Of a stretch of DNA of 64,000 nucleotides, positions 8,532-17,439 are shown piece by piece. Within the stretch, counting starts at the first letter, position 1. Each line of letters starts with the position of its first letter. The DNA lies in contig NZ_JAUSUJ010000029.1 in the NCBI RefSeq assembly GCF_030813915.1, positions 16,043 to 80,042 on the forward strand, read 5' to 3'. The position numbers and the translations under genes were made by a program. The stretch is from Rhodoplanes tepidamans. GTDB lineage: Bacteria; Pseudomonadota; Alphaproteobacteria; Rhizobiales; Xanthobacteraceae. Under the pieces are notes generated by a model that saw nothing but the letters and a program-made list of their open reading frames with translations, was not told the origin of the DNA and searched no databases.

Positions 8532-10052
8532 ATGATGCTCTCCTTCCTGCTCGCGCTGATGACCGCCGTGGCCCTCGGCGCGGCGCTGTGGCCGCTGATC
8601 CGGCGCACCGGGCCCGGGCGCGGTGGCGACGACGTCGCCGTCTATCGCGACCAGCTCGACGAGATCGAGCGCGACCTGTCGCTCGGCGCCATCGGCCCGG
8701 CCGAGGCCGAGGCCGCCCGGGTCGAGGTGTCCCGCCGGCTGATCGCCGCCGCCGAGGCGGCGCGGGCGCCGGTCGAGACGCCGATCTCCAAGAGCCCCGG
8801 CCTCCGCAAGGCCGCCGCCGCCGTGCTGGTGGCGCTGCCGCTCGCCGGGCTCGGCTGGTATCTCGTCACCGGATCGCCCGAGATGCCGGCGCAGCCGCTG
8901 GCCCAGCGGCTCGCCCGCCTCCATGCCGGCAAGGCCGGCGAGACCGACCAGAACGCCGCCATGGCCGCCATGGTGCCGCGGGTCGAGGCGCATCTGCGCA
9001 CCAATCCGGAGGACGGCCGGGGCTGGGCCGTCCTGGCCCCGGCCTACATGCGGCTCGAGCGCTTCGACGAGGCCGTGAAGGCCTATCGCAACGCCATCCG
9101 GCTGCTCGGCGAGACCGGGGACCGGGTCGCCGATCTCGGCGAGGCGCTCACCAGCCAGGCCGGCGGCATCGTGACGCCGTCCGCCAAGGCGCAGTTCGAG
9201 CGCGCCCGGGTGCTCGACAAGGACCATGTCTCGGCGACCTATTATCTCGGCCTCGCCGCCCGCCAGGCCGGCCGCCCCGACGAGGCGCGGACCCTCTGGC
9301 AGGGCCTGCTGGACCGGGCGCCCGCCGACGCCCCGTGGGCCGGCTTCGTCAAGACCGCGCTCGCCGGGCTCGACGCCCCCGGGCCGGGCGGCGTGCCGGC
9401 CGAGGTGCCCCAGGCGCTGAGCGAGGAGCAGAAGGCGATGGTGCGCGGCATGCTCGACCAGCTCACCGAGCGGCTGCGCCGGGACGGCACCGATGTCGAG
9501 GGCTGGCTGCGGCTGATCCGCTCGCATCTGGTGATGCGCGATCTCGATCGGGCCCGCGCCACGCTCGCCGAGGCGCGCCGGGCGCTCGCCGACCTGCCCG
9601 ACCGGCTGGTCCGGCTGGAGGCCGAGGCGCGGGCGTTCCGGCTCGACGCGGGTGGCCCTGCGGGCGCGGCCGCGGCGCCGGCGGCGGGACCGCGCGTCGC
9701 CGCTCCGGCAGCGGGGGCGGACATCGCCCTGCCGGCACCGGCCCGGCCGTCCGGAGCCGTCGAAAAGTCCGCCTCCGCCGACACCGGCGCCGACTACGAC
9801 GAGACGATGCGGGGCCTGATCGACCGCCTCGCCCGGCGGCTCGCCCAGGACGGCAGCGACGTCGACGGCTGGCTGCGGCTGGTGCGCACCCATATGGCGC
9901 TCGGTGAGCGCGACCGGGCGACCGTCGCGGTGGCCGATGCCCGCAAGGCGCTGGCCGGCGCGCCCGACAAGCTCGCCCGCCTCGATACCGTCGTGAAGGA
10001 GCTCGGCCTCTCCGAGGCCGGCTCCGCAGCTGGTTCCGGAGCCGTGCAATGA
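8532..10052 (+). CDS. ccmI: Cytochrome c maturation protein CcmI (CycH)
   Basis: 506 residues. TM helix 1 (~3-22), a cytoplasmic coiled segment with [16 protein letters not shown] and a second TM helix (~97-115) lead to a periplasmic TPR part. CcmI holds apocytochrome c for the haem lyase CcmF/CcmH. The periplasmic part has three related TPR-like units: ~150-195, ~297-370 and ~421-494. The last two are near-duplicates ([18 protein letters not shown] against [18 protein letters not shown]). The gene overlaps ccmE by 4 bp (ATGA). Start may be either of two adjacent ATGs at 8532 or 8535. Confidence 0.93.
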   Translation: MMLSFLLALMTAVALGAALWPLIRRTGPGRGGDDVAVYRDQLDEIERDLSLGAIGPAEAEAARVEVSRRLIAAAEAARAPVETPISKSPGLRKAAAAVLVALPLAGLGWYLVTGSPEMPAQPLAQRLARLHAGKAGETDQNAAMAAMVPRVEAHLRTNPEDGRGWAVLAPAYMRLERFDEAVKAYRNAIRLLGETGDRVADLGEALTSQAGGIVTPSAKAQFERARVLDKDHVSATYYLGLAARQAGRPDEARTLWQGLLDRAPADAPWAGFVKTALAGLDAPGPGGVPAEVPQALSEEQKAMVRGMLDQLTERLRRDGTDVEGWLRLIRSHLVMRDLDRARATLAEARRALADLPDRLVRLEAEARAFRLDAGGPAGAAAAPAAGPRVAAPAAGADIALPAPARPSGAVEKSASADTGADYDETMRGLIDRLARRLAQDGSDVDGWLRLVRTHMALGERDRATVAVADARKALAGAPDKLARLDTVVKELGLSEAGSAAGSGAVQ

Positions 10053-10591
10053 CCCGCAAGCAGCGTCGTTTCGCCCTGATCGCCGGCGGTGTCGCCGTGC
10101 TGGCCGTGGCGGTCGGCCTCGTCCTCAACGCGCTCAACGACTCGATCGTGTTCTTCAACTCGCCGACCGACGTGGTCGAGAAGAAGGTGCAGCCCGGCAC
10201 GAGGCTGCGCATCGGCGGCCTGGTCGCGCCGGGCTCGGTGGAGCGTGGCGAGAACCTGGCGGTGCGCTTCCAGGTGACCGACGGCGCCAACACCATCACG
10301 GTCGCCTACAAGGGGATCCTGCCGGATCTGTTCCGCGAGGGGCAGGGCGTGATCGCCGAGGGCGTGCTCGACACCGCGGGCGTCAAGGCCGACAGCGTGC
10401 TCGCCAAGCACGACGAGAAATACATGCCGCGCGAGGTCGCCGACGCGCTGAAGAAGCAGGGCCACTGGCAGAGCGACTACGACAAGGGGCAGGGCGCCGC
10501 GACGCCGGCCTCGACCCCGGCGCAGGCCCCGGCGCCCGGGCCGCAGTCCTCGGTGGCGAAGCCCGCCTCGACCGGAGCCGCGACGCAATGA
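10049..10591 (+). CDS. ccmE: Haem chaperone CcmE (CycJ)
   Basis: 180 residues. A short cytoplasmic N-terminus with TRKQRRF, one TM helix (~9-28) and a periplasmic beta-barrel (~45-135). The haem-binding motif is [11 protein letters not shown]: the His binds haem covalently and the Tyr ligates iron. The protein receives haem from the CcmABCD complex and passes it to the CcmFHI ligase. The C-terminal tail (~150-180) is Ala/Pro-rich and disordered. ATG overlaps the ccmI stop and the ccmE stop overlaps ccmF, so the three are translationally coupled. Confidence 0.95.
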   Translation: MTRKQRRFALIAGGVAVLAVAVGLVLNALNDSIVFFNSPTDVVEKKVQPGTRLRIGGLVAPGSVERGENLAVRFQVTDGANTITVAYKGILPDLFREGQGVIAEGVLDTAGVKADSVLAKHDEKYMPREVADALKKQGHWQSDYDKGQGAATPASTPAQAPAPGPQSSVAKPASTGAATQ

Positions 10592-12567
10592 TCCCGGAGC
10601 TCGGCCACTACGCCCTCGTGCTGGCGCTGGCGCTGGCGCTGGCGCAGGCGATCGTGCCGCTGGTCGGCGTGCGGACCGGCGACGCCGCCCTGATCGCGGT
10701 GGCCAAGCCGACCGCGCTCGCCCAGTTCCTGTTCGTCGGGCTGTCCTTCGCGGCGCTGACCGCGAGCTACGTCGTCTCCGACTTCTCGGTCGAGAACGTC
10801 GCCGCGAACTCCCATTCGGCGATGCCGCTCGTCTACAAGATCACCAGCGTGTGGGGCAACCACGAGGGCTCGATGCTCCTGTGGGTGCTGATCCTGGCGC
10901 TGTTCGGCGCGCTGCTCGCCGCCTTCGCCCGGAATCTGCCGGCCGCCCTGCACGGCGCCATCCTGGCCGTGCAGGCGATCGTCGCCACCGCGTTCTACCT
11001 GTTCATCCTGCTCACCTCGAACCCGTTCGCCCGGCTCGCCCAGCCGCCGCTCGAGGGACGCGACCTCAACCCGATCCTGCAGGACATCGGCCTCGCCATC
11101 CATCCGCCGCTGCTCTACGTGGGCTATGTCGGCTTCTCGATGGCGTTCTCGTTCGCCGCCGCGGCGCTGCTGATCGGCCGCATCGACGCCGCCTGGGCGC
11201 GCTGGGTGCGGCCGTGGATCCTGGTCGCCTGGATCTTCCTCACCCTCGGCATCGCGATGGGCTCCTACTGGGCCTATTACGAGCTCGGCTGGGGCGGTTG
11301 GTGGTTCTGGGACCCGGTCGAGAACGCCTCGCTGATGCCGTGGCTCGCCGGCACGGCGCTGCTCCACTCCGCCCTGGTGATGGAGAAGCGAGAGGCCCTC
11401 AAGGTCTGGACGATCCTGCTCGCCATCCTCACCTTCTCGCTGTCGCTGATCGGCACCTTCCTGGTGCGCTCCGGCGTGCTCACCTCGGTGCACTCCTTCG
11501 CCACCGACCCGGCGCGCGGCGTGTTCATCCTGATGATCCTGGTGCTGTTCATCGGCGGCAGCCTGACGCTGTTCGCCTGGCGGGCTCCGATGCTGCGCCA
11601 GGGCGGCCTGTTCGCGCCGGTGTCGCGCGAGGGCTCGCTGGTGTTCAACAACCTGTTCCTCACCACGGCCTGCGCCACCGTGTTCGTCGGCACCCTGTAT
11701 CCGCTGGCGCTCGAGGCGCTGACCGGCGCCAAGATCTCGGTCGGGGCGCCGTTCTTCAACATGACCTTCGGGCCCCTGATGGTGCCGCTGCTGATCGCCG
11801 TGCCGTTCGGCCCGCTGCTCGCCTGGAAGCGCGGCGACCTGCTGGGGGTCGCGCAACGGCTGATGGCCGCGTCGGGCGCCGCGATCCTGGCCCTGGTGGT
11901 CACCATCGCGGTCGCCGGCGGGCCGGTGCTGGCGCCGCTCGGCATCGGCCTCGGCGTGTTCGTGATCGTCGGCGCCGCGACCGACCTCGCCGAGCGGATC
12001 GCCCTGTTCCGGGCGCCGGCCGGGACGACCCTGCGCCGCGCCGCCGGCCTGCCGCGCTCCGCCTGGGGCACCGCGGTCGCCCATGCCGGGCTCGGCGTCA
12101 TGCTGCTCGGCATCGTCGGCGAGTCGCAATGGAACATCGAGCGCATCACCGCCATGAAGGCCGGCGACGTCGCCACGGTGGGGCGCTACGAGCTCGCCTT
12201 CGACGGTCTCGACCAGCGCGAGGGCGGCAACTACCGCGAGCTCGTGGTGCGCTTCTCGGTGCGCGAGGGCGGGGTGAGGATCGCGACGCTGGCGCCGTCC
12301 AAGCGCGCCTTCACGCATCGCGACATGGCGACCACCGAAGCGGCGCTGATGCGCCACGGCGTCGGCCAGCTCTACGTCTCGCTCGGCGATCTCAACCCGG
12401 ACGGCTCGGTCGCGGTGCGGGCCTACGACAAGCCGCTGGTGCTGCTGATCTGGATCGGCACGCTGGTGATGGCGATCGGCGGCGGCCTGTCGCTCTCCGA
12501 CCGCCGCCTGCGCGTCGGCGCCCCGCGCCCGTCGAAGGCCCGGCTGGCCGCCCAGCCGGCGGAGTGA
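10588..12567 (+). CDS. ccmF: Haem lyase subunit CcmF (CycK)
   Basis: 659 residues, full length for the family, with about 14 hydrophobic helices. The tryptophan-rich haem-handling motif [18 protein letters not shown] lies at ~232-250. Conserved periplasmic His residues flank it (for example [11 protein letters not shown] upstream). CcmF takes haem from CcmE and attaches it to the CXXCH motif of apocytochromes with CcmH. It overlaps ccmE by 4 bp. In related genomes ccmH follows directly; here 840 bp with an antisense toxin-antitoxin pair intervenes. Confidence 0.96.
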   Translation: MIPELGHYALVLALALALAQAIVPLVGVRTGDAALIAVAKPTALAQFLFVGLSFAALTASYVVSDFSVENVAANSHSAMPLVYKITSVWGNHEGSMLLWVLILALFGALLAAFARNLPAALHGAILAVQAIVATAFYLFILLTSNPFARLAQPPLEGRDLNPILQDIGLAIHPPLLYVGYVGFSMAFSFAAAALLIGRIDAAWARWVRPWILVAWIFLTLGIAMGSYWAYYELGWGGWWFWDPVENASLMPWLAGTALLHSALVMEKREALKVWTILLAILTFSLSLIGTFLVRSGVLTSVHSFATDPARGVFILMILVLFIGGSLTLFAWRAPMLRQGGLFAPVSREGSLVFNNLFLTTACATVFVGTLYPLALEALTGAKISVGAPFFNMTFGPLMVPLLIAVPFGPLLAWKRGDLLGVAQRLMAASGAAILALVVTIAVAGGPVLAPLGIGLGVFVIVGAATDLAERIALFRAPAGTTLRRAAGLPRSAWGTAVAHAGLGVMLLGIVGESQWNIERITAMKAGDVATVGRYELAFDGLDQREGGNYRELVVRFSVREGGVRIATLAPSKRAFTHRDMATTEAALMRHGVGQLYVSLGDLNPDGSVAVRAYDKPLVLLIWIGTLVMAIGGGLSLSDRRLRVGAPRPSKARLAAQPAE

Positions 12568-12611
12568 AGATGGTGTCGCCCGCCGTGATCGCGCGCCTTG
12601 CGCGCCGCGTC

Positions 12612-13076
12612 TCAGCGGCGGGTCGTCTTGCGGCCGGTCGCGCGTTGCGCGGGCGTGCGGCGCGACGGCGTGCCGGGTGGCGTGATGTCGGTCTCGACGG
12701 GCGCCAGGAGATCGAGCGGCACGGCGAGCACCCGGGCGAGCTTCCGATGCAGCGCCAGCGGGCCGGCACGCTTGCCGCTCTCGAGATCGGACAGATAGCC
12801 CTGGGTGATCCCGAGCGCGGCGGCGAGCTCGACCTGGGTCATCTCGCGAAAGCCGCGCAGCACGCGGATCGGGTTCTCGCCGTCGGCGAGCGCCTCCGCG
12901 ACTGCGACCGGAAAGACCGGTGCACCAGCCGAGATCTCCTCGCGGGCCTTCGCGACCAGCCGGGCCGTGCCGGCATCCTCGGCGGCTTCCGCCGCGAGGG
13001 CGACGAGCCGCTCGTATTCGGCGCGCGGCAGGATCGCCACCTCGCCCTTCGGGGTCGTCTCGAACCGGACCTTCAT
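12612..13076 (-). CDS. Xre-family antitoxin (HigA-like)
   Basis: 154 residues, encoded antisense to the ccm operon. The N-terminal ~70 residues (MKVRFETTPKGEVAILPRAE...) form a charged domain likely to contact the toxin. A helix-turn-helix (~78-125) reads MTQVELAAALGITQGYLSDL with ESGKRAGPLALHRKLARVL, the classic Xre form. The tail is basic and Pro/Thr-rich. It starts 36 bp after the toxin stop, giving the toxin-first order of HigBA systems. The HTH probably binds the palindrome at 13357-13385 to repress the pair. GGGAGA precedes the ATG. Confidence 0.85.
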   Translation of the reverse strand: MKVRFETTPKGEVAILPRAEYERLVALAAEAAEDAGTARLVAKAREEISAGAPVFPVAVAEALADGENPIRVLRGFREMTQVELAAALGITQGYLSDLESGKRAGPLALHRKLARVLAVPLDLLAPVETDITPPGTPSRRTPAQRATGRKTTRR

Positions 13077-13112
13077 GGTGGTCTCCCGGCGTCTAGCGTG
13101 TCGGTCTTGCGT

Positions 13113-13370
13113 TCAGTCGTAGATGTCGCGGCGATGGCCGACCGCGACCACCACGATCGTGTCTCCGTCATGGTCGAAGATGATCCGCCAGTCGCCGACG
13201 CGGAGCCGGGCGCCCGCCCGGCCTCTCAGCACCTTGACGTCCCCGTGGCCGGTGGCCGCGTAGGCTTCCAGCCTCGTCCTGATGCGGGTCCGCGTCGCCT
13301 TGGGCAGCTTGGTCCACTGTCGCGTCGCGGCCGGGGTGAAGACGATCGACCGCATGCTTCGATATCGCAT
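13113..13370 (-). CDS. RelE/ParE-fold toxin (HigB-like)
   Basis: 85 residues if started at 13370. The sequence [18 protein letters not shown], with [22 protein letters not shown] and [13 protein letters not shown], is the RelE/HigB fold: a small beta-sheet with conserved Arg residues and a C-terminal G-H-R-x-x-I-Y-D signature. Members usually cleave mRNA on the ribosome. The ATG at 13370 lies inside a perfect palindrome. The second ATG at 13355 (80 residues) places translation just after a TTGACT-N17-GATATC promoter and fits better, possibly as a leaderless message. Partner of the Xre gene downstream. Confidence 0.85.
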   Translation of the reverse strand: MRYRSMRSIVFTPAATRQWTKLPKATRTRIRTRLEAYAATGHGDVKVLRGRAGARLRVGDWRIIFDHDGDTIVVVAVGHRRDIYD

Positions 13371-13385
13371 TATGCGATATCGAAG
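13357..13385. promoter_or_regulatory. Palindromic operator candidate for the toxin-antitoxin pair
   Basis: Perfect inverted repeat: CTTCGATATCGCAT at 13357-13370, one central T, and ATGCGATATCGAAG at 13372-13385. It covers the -10 (GATATC) and spacer of a leftward TTGACT-N17-GATATC promoter and ends 20 bp before the ccmH start on the other strand. Type II antitoxins usually repress by binding such palindromes, so the Xre protein is the likely ligand (inference). Binding could also affect transcription into ccmH. Confidence 0.65.
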
Positions 13386-13405
13386 TCAACCGGGATTGTG
13401 CCCTC

Positions 13406-13885
13406 ATGATCCGACGCCTCCTGATCTGCACCGCGACGCTGATCGCGCTCGTCCTCTGTTTCGCCGCGCCCGCTCTCGCCGTGCAGCCCGACGAGATGCT
13501 GAAGGATCCGGCGCAGGAGCAGCGGGCGCGCGACATCTCGCAGCATCTGCGCTGCCTCGTCTGCCAGAACCAGTCGATCGACGATTCCGACGCCGGGCTC
13601 GCCCGCGATCTCCGCCTCCTGGTGCGCGAGCGGATCAAGGAAGGCGACAGCAACAGCCAGGTGATCGACTATCTGGTCGCCCGCTACGGCGAGTTCGTGC
13701 TGCTCAAGCCGCGCTTCTCCTGGCACACCGCGATCCTGTGGGTCGCGCCCGCCCTGATCCTGCTCGCCGGCGCGATCGGCTTCGGCGTGATGCTGCATCG
13801 CCGCCGCGACGCCGCGGAGCTGGCCGTCGCCGCACCGCTCAGCGAGGAGGAGAAGAAGAAGCTCTCCGAGCTGACGAAGGGGTAG
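13406..13885 (+). CDS. ccmH: Cytochrome c maturation protein CcmH (CycL)
   Basis: 159 residues with a cleaved signal peptide ([20 protein letters not shown]...), a periplasmic thioredoxin-like helical domain with redox motif [11 protein letters not shown] (CxxC) and a C-terminal TM helix (~107-127). CcmH reduces the apocytochrome CXXCH disulfide for haem ligation with CcmF/CcmI. It is separated from ccmF by the antisense toxin-antitoxin pair; expression now depends on read-through across those genes or on a new promoter within 13371-13405. No ccmG (DsbE) is found in the window. Confidence 0.95.
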   Translation: MIRRLLICTATLIALVLCFAAPALAVQPDEMLKDPAQEQRARDISQHLRCLVCQNQSIDDSDAGLARDLRLLVRERIKEGDSNSQVIDYLVARYGEFVLLKPRFSWHTAILWVAPALILLAGAIGFGVMLHRRRDAAELAVAAPLSEEEKKKLSELTKG

Positions 13886-13984
13886 GGCGGGGGATCGCCC
13901 GCCGCCGTAGAGGGGGCAAAGGCGCGTGAGCGTCGTGCCCACGCCGTCGTGAGCAACGCCGCGGTGGTCGACCCACCCTGCGCG

Positions 13985-14125
13985 GTATGCATTCTCGTCA
14001 GTCCGGAATGCCGCGAAGCGGCTGTCCGGAATCCATGACCCCGGTCTGATTTGCTTCGGATAGACAGGGGCCATGGGAGGACCGCGTTCCGGCTTTCGGC
14101 CAGCCCGGAACGACGGACTCCGAAC
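13985..14125. repeat. Intergenic repeat of the TCCGGAATCCATGACC type
   Basis: Between the convergent ccmH and corA genes lies a stretch with CAGTCCGGAATGCCG, GTCCGGAATCCATGACC and CGGTCTG, ending in an inverted GTTCCGG/CCCGGAAC region. A relative at 38221-38290 shares TTCCGGAGTCCATGACC followed by a CTGTCTG. It is a second dispersed intergenic family, distinct from the one at 3529-3614. Confidence 0.5.
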
Positions 14126-14136
14126 ATTGAATCCTG

Positions 14137-15186
14137 CTACAGCCACCCGACCCGGCGGAACCACCAGAACAGCGTGCCGCAGACGCCGGTGATGGCGGCG
14201 ATGACGACGTAGTAGCCCCAGACCCATTCGAGCTCGGGCATGTGCTTGAAGTTCATGCCGTAGATGCCGGCGACCGCGGTCGGCACGGCGAGGATGGCGG
14301 CCCAGGCGGCGAGCTGGCGGGTGATCACGGTCTGCTGCATCTGGCCGACCATCAGGCCGGCCTCGAACGCGAAGGCCAGCACCTCGCGCAGCGCGTCGAT
14401 CTCCGACTGGACGCGGCGGATGTGGTCGGTGACGTCGCGGAACAGCGGCTGCAGGTTCGGGTCGATGGCGGTCAGCTTGGAGTGCTCCAGCCGCTGGCAG
14501 ACGTCGACCAGGGGGCCGGCGGCGTTGCGCAGCCGCAGCAGGTCGCGGCGCAGCATGTAGAGGCGGTTGATCGCCTCGGTGCTCAGGCTGTCCTCCAGCA
14601 CCCGGTCCTCGATGCCCTCCACCTCCTCGGTGATCGCCTCCAGCACCGGCCCGTAGTTGTCGACGATGAAGTCGAGCACGGCGTAGAGGATGTAGTCCTC
14701 GCCCTGCAGCAGCATCTCGCGGGCCGCCTCGCACCGGTGCCGCACCTCGGCGTAGGAGCTCGAAGGCCCGTGCCGCACCGTCACCACGTAGCCGTGGCCG
14801 ACGAACAGATGCGTCTCGCCGAAGGCGATGCGGCCCTCGACCATCTGGGCCGTGCGGGCGACGACGAACAGCGTGTCGCCGTACTGCTCGAGCTTGGGCT
14901 GCTGGTGCGCCTTCTCGGCGTCCTCGATGGCGAGCGGATGCAGCCTGAACTGGCCCTGCACGCGGGCGAGGAGGTCGTGGCTCGGCTCGTAGAGGCCGAT
15001 CCAGACGACGTGGCCGGGGCGCTCGGCCCAGCGGCCGGCTTCGTCGACCGGGATGTCGGCGAGCCGGCGGCCGTCCCGGTAGACGACGGCGTTGACGAGG
15101 CCCCGGCTGTCGAGGTCGGCCGGTCCTGTCGCGGCGGGGAAGGGGGACGCCGGCGCGTCGCGCCGGTCCGGCAGGGTCTCGGTCAT
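14137..15186 (-). CDS. corA: CorA-family divalent cation transporter
   Basis: 349 residues from ATG 15186. The large cytoplasmic N-terminal domain (~1-285) contains long helices (AITEEVEGIEDRVLEDSLS) and is followed by two C-terminal TM helices. The signature YGMNFKHMPEL, which forms the pore mouth in CorA channels, lies between them. It likely imports Mg2+ or exports/imports Zn2+ or other divalent ions. It is inserted antisense between ccmH and degP, genes that are neighbours in related rhizobia. An upstream in-frame GTG/ATG extension to 15336 is basic and unlikely. A second CorA is at 49814-50788; identity between them is low outside the GMN motif. Confidence 0.9.
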   Translation of the reverse strand: MTETLPDRRDAPASPFPAATGPADLDSRGLVNAVVYRDGRRLADIPVDEAGRWAERPGHVVWIGLYEPSHDLLARVQGQFRLHPLAIEDAEKAHQQPKLEQYGDTLFVVARTAQMVEGRIAFGETHLFVGHGYVVTVRHGPSSSYAEVRHRCEAAREMLLQGEDYILYAVLDFIVDNYGPVLEAITEEVEGIEDRVLEDSLSTEAINRLYMLRRDLLRLRNAAGPLVDVCQRLEHSKLTAIDPNLQPLFRDVTDHIRRVQSEIDALREVLAFAFEAGLMVGQMQQTVITRQLAAWAAILAVPTAVAGIYGMNFKHMPELEWVWGYYVVIAAITGVCGTLFWWFRRVGWL

Positions 15187-15413
15187 GGTCGGTCTCGGCG
15201 GGCCGGACGGGCGGAGGACCCGCAGGGCGGGGAACAGGGTCCGGCCGATGTAATCCCGCCCGGCCCCGCCGCCAAGCGAAACCCGGGAGCGGTCGCCGTT
15301 CTTCCGCCCAATTCGTTGATTTTCCCGGTCTTTCATCGGAATCCCACCTTACCGATGTTTAATCCGCCGGTCAGGACACGGTAATCCTCCCGCTCTCATC
15401 TTCTCTCCCGACG

Positions 15414-17009
15414 GTGATGCGGTTCGCGCCGCCGGACGATGAGACGATGGAGCCTTTCATGATCGAGAGCCAACCCCTGAAGCAGAAGGCGCGCAGCATC
15501 GTGTCGGCGCGGCGCCTGGCGCTTCTCGCGACCGTCGGTGCGCTGGGCGCCGGCGTGCTGTTCGTCAATCCGGACTTCGTGCCGGGCAGCCGGCAGTCCG
15601 CCCTTCTCGCCCCGGCCCACGCCCAGACCCAGAACGCCCAGCGTCCCGCCGGGTTCGCCGACATCGTCGACAAGGTGAAGCCGGCCGTGATCTCGGTGAA
15701 GGTCAAGGTCAGCAACGAGCGGCCGCGCGTCGGCACCCGCGGCGAGGAGGATCCGTTCGGTCCGGGCTCGCCCTTCGAGTTCTTCTTCCGGCGCTTCGGC
15801 CAGCCCGACGGCATGCCGGACCAGCCGCGTCAGCGCCGCCGCCAGTTCTCCACCGGCCAGGGCTCCGGCTTCTTCATCACGCCGGACGGCTACGCCGTGA
15901 CCAACAACCACGTGGTCGACAAGGCGGAGAGCGTCCAGGTCACCACCGACGACGGCAAGACCTACACGGCCAAGGTCATCGGCACCGATCCGCGCACCGA
16001 CCTGGCGCTGATCAAGGTCGAGGGCCGCACCGACTTCCCGGCCGTGGCGCTCGGCGACAAGGCGCCGCGCATCGGCGACTGGGTGCTGGCGGTCGGCAAT
16101 CCGTTCGGCCTCGGCGGCACCGTGACGGCCGGCATCGTCTCGGCGCGCGGCCGTGACATCGGCGCCGGCCCCTACGACGACTTCCTGCAGATCGACGCGC
16201 CGGTGAACCGCGGCAACTCGGGCGGTCCGAGCTTCGACATGGACGGCAACGTGGTCGGCGTGAACACGGCGATCTTCTCGCCGTCGGGCGGCTCGGTCGG
16301 CATCGCCTTCGCGATCCCCGCCGAGACGGTCCGCACCGTCGTCGCCCAGCTCAAGGACAAGGGCCAGGTGACGCGCGGCTGGATCGGCGTGCAGATCCAG
16401 CCGGTCACGGCCGACATCGCCGACAGCCTCGGCCTCAAGGCCGAGCAGGGCGCCCTGGTCGCCGAGCCGCAGAGCGGCAGCCCGGCCGCCAAGGCCGGCA
16501 TCCGCTCGGGCGACGTGATCACGGCCGTCAACGGCGAGCCGGTGAAGGATGCCCGCACCCTCGCCCGGACCATCGGCACCATGGCGCCCGGCGCCAGCGT
16601 GAAGCTCGACGTCTTCCGCAAGGGCAAGACCGAGACCATGACCCTGACCCTGGGCGAGCTGCCCAAGGAGCGGGTCGCCTCGCGCGGCGACGACGACGGC
16701 GAGCGCGGCGGCCGGGGCGGCGACACCAAGGTGCCGCGGCTCGGCCTCACCCTCGCCCCGGCCGGCTCGGTGGCCGGCGGCGGCAGCGACGGCGTGGTGG
16801 TGACCCAGGTCGATCCCGACGGGGCGGCCGGCGACCGGCTGAAGACCGGCGACGTGATCCTCGACGTCGGCGGCGCGACCGTGAACTCCCCGGCGGACGT
16901 CCGCAAGGCGCTCGCCGAGGCCCAGACGGGCGGCAAGAAGACCGTCCTGATGCGCGTCAAGACCGGCCAGAACACCCGCTTCGTCGCGGTGCCTCTCGGC
17001 AAGGGCTGA
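15414..17009 (+). CDS. degP: DegP/HtrA-type periplasmic serine protease
   Basis: Up to 531 residues; the likely start is ATG 15417, 15447 or 15459. An N-terminal signal/anchor (~ARRLALLATVGALGAGVLF) precedes a trypsin-like domain with triad His (VTNNHVVD), Asp (RTDLALIKVEG) and Ser (NRGNSGGPSF). Two PDZ domains follow (~330-420 and ~440-525). The Q-linker before the protease is Phe/Arg/Pro-rich. The enzyme degrades or refolds damaged envelope proteins. It is followed by a two-component system and glnE, as in other Hyphomicrobiales. Three GC-rich hairpins after the stop probably end the transcript. Confidence 0.95.
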   Translation: MMRFAPPDDETMEPFMIESQPLKQKARSIVSARRLALLATVGALGAGVLFVNPDFVPGSRQSALLAPAHAQTQNAQRPAGFADIVDKVKPAVISVKVKVSNERPRVGTRGEEDPFGPGSPFEFFFRRFGQPDGMPDQPRQRRRQFSTGQGSGFFITPDGYAVTNNHVVDKAESVQVTTDDGKTYTAKVIGTDPRTDLALIKVEGRTDFPAVALGDKAPRIGDWVLAVGNPFGLGGTVTAGIVSARGRDIGAGPYDDFLQIDAPVNRGNSGGPSFDMDGNVVGVNTAIFSPSGGSVGIAFAIPAETVRTVVAQLKDKGQVTRGWIGVQIQPVTADIADSLGLKAEQGALVAEPQSGSPAAKAGIRSGDVITAVNGEPVKDARTLARTIGTMAPGASVKLDVFRKGKTETMTLTLGELPKERVASRGDDDGERGGRGGDTKVPRLGLTLAPAGSVAGGGSDGVVVTQVDPDGAAGDRLKTGDVILDVGGATVNSPADVRKALAEAQTGGKKTVLMRVKTGQNTRFVAVPLGKG

Positions 17010-17067
17010 CCGCCACCTCGGGGTGCTGCCGTCGGCACCTGTCGCCCCCGCCGCGCAGCCCCCGTGA

Positions 17068-17092
17068 GAGGGACGGGCCCCGCCCGTCCCTC
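17068..17092 (+). terminator. GC-rich hairpin after degP
   Basis: Arms GAGGGACGGGC (17068-17078) and GCCCGTCCCTC (17082-17092) with a CCC loop, 59 bp after the degP stop. No U-tract follows, so it may act as a mRNA-stabilising hairpin or weak terminator. Confidence 0.5.
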
Positions 17093-17176
17093 CTGTCTTC
17101 CGCAGGGACGGTCCGACCGTCCCGGAGCCTCATCGGGCGGTTCCGGCAATCCTCGCCCCGCCGGGGCCGTCGGTGG

Positions 17177-17206
17177 AGGGGACGGCGGTTCGCCGCCGTC
17201 CCCTTT
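17177..17206 (+). terminator. 12-bp stem with UUCG tetraloop
   Basis: Arms AGGGGACGGCGG (17177-17188) and CCGCCGTCCCCT (17193-17204) close a TTCG tetraloop, followed by TTT-CC. This is a very stable hairpin of intrinsic-terminator form with a short U-tract, separating degP from the two-component operon. Confidence 0.6.
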
Positions 17207-17439
17207 CCGTCCCGCCTGTCCGCCGGCGCGGGCCAGTCCCGCCCTTGCGGCGGCTGCCCGCCGGTGCGGGGCCCCCGCGCCGCGCGGCGGGAGGAAACCG
17301 CCGCCCGACGCGGTTGTCACGGCGTCGGGGGCTCGCTACTTCTCCGGAGGAGGCGGCGATGTCGCCCATTCTGCGTATGCCGACGGTCGAGGCGTCACCC
17401 GAGGGACGGGCCGTCGCGTCCGACGCCAAGGGCCACACG

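Larger units (their letters stand above)
17010..17439. other. Intergenic region with three successive hairpins
   Basis: 430 bp between degP and the next regulator. Three inverted repeats occur in order: 17068-17092, 17105-17123 and 17177-17204 (listed separately where terminator-like). A strong GGAGGAGG ribosome site at 17346-17353 precedes an in-frame ATG at 17359, 27 codons upstream of the start chosen for the regulator. Confidence 0.6.
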
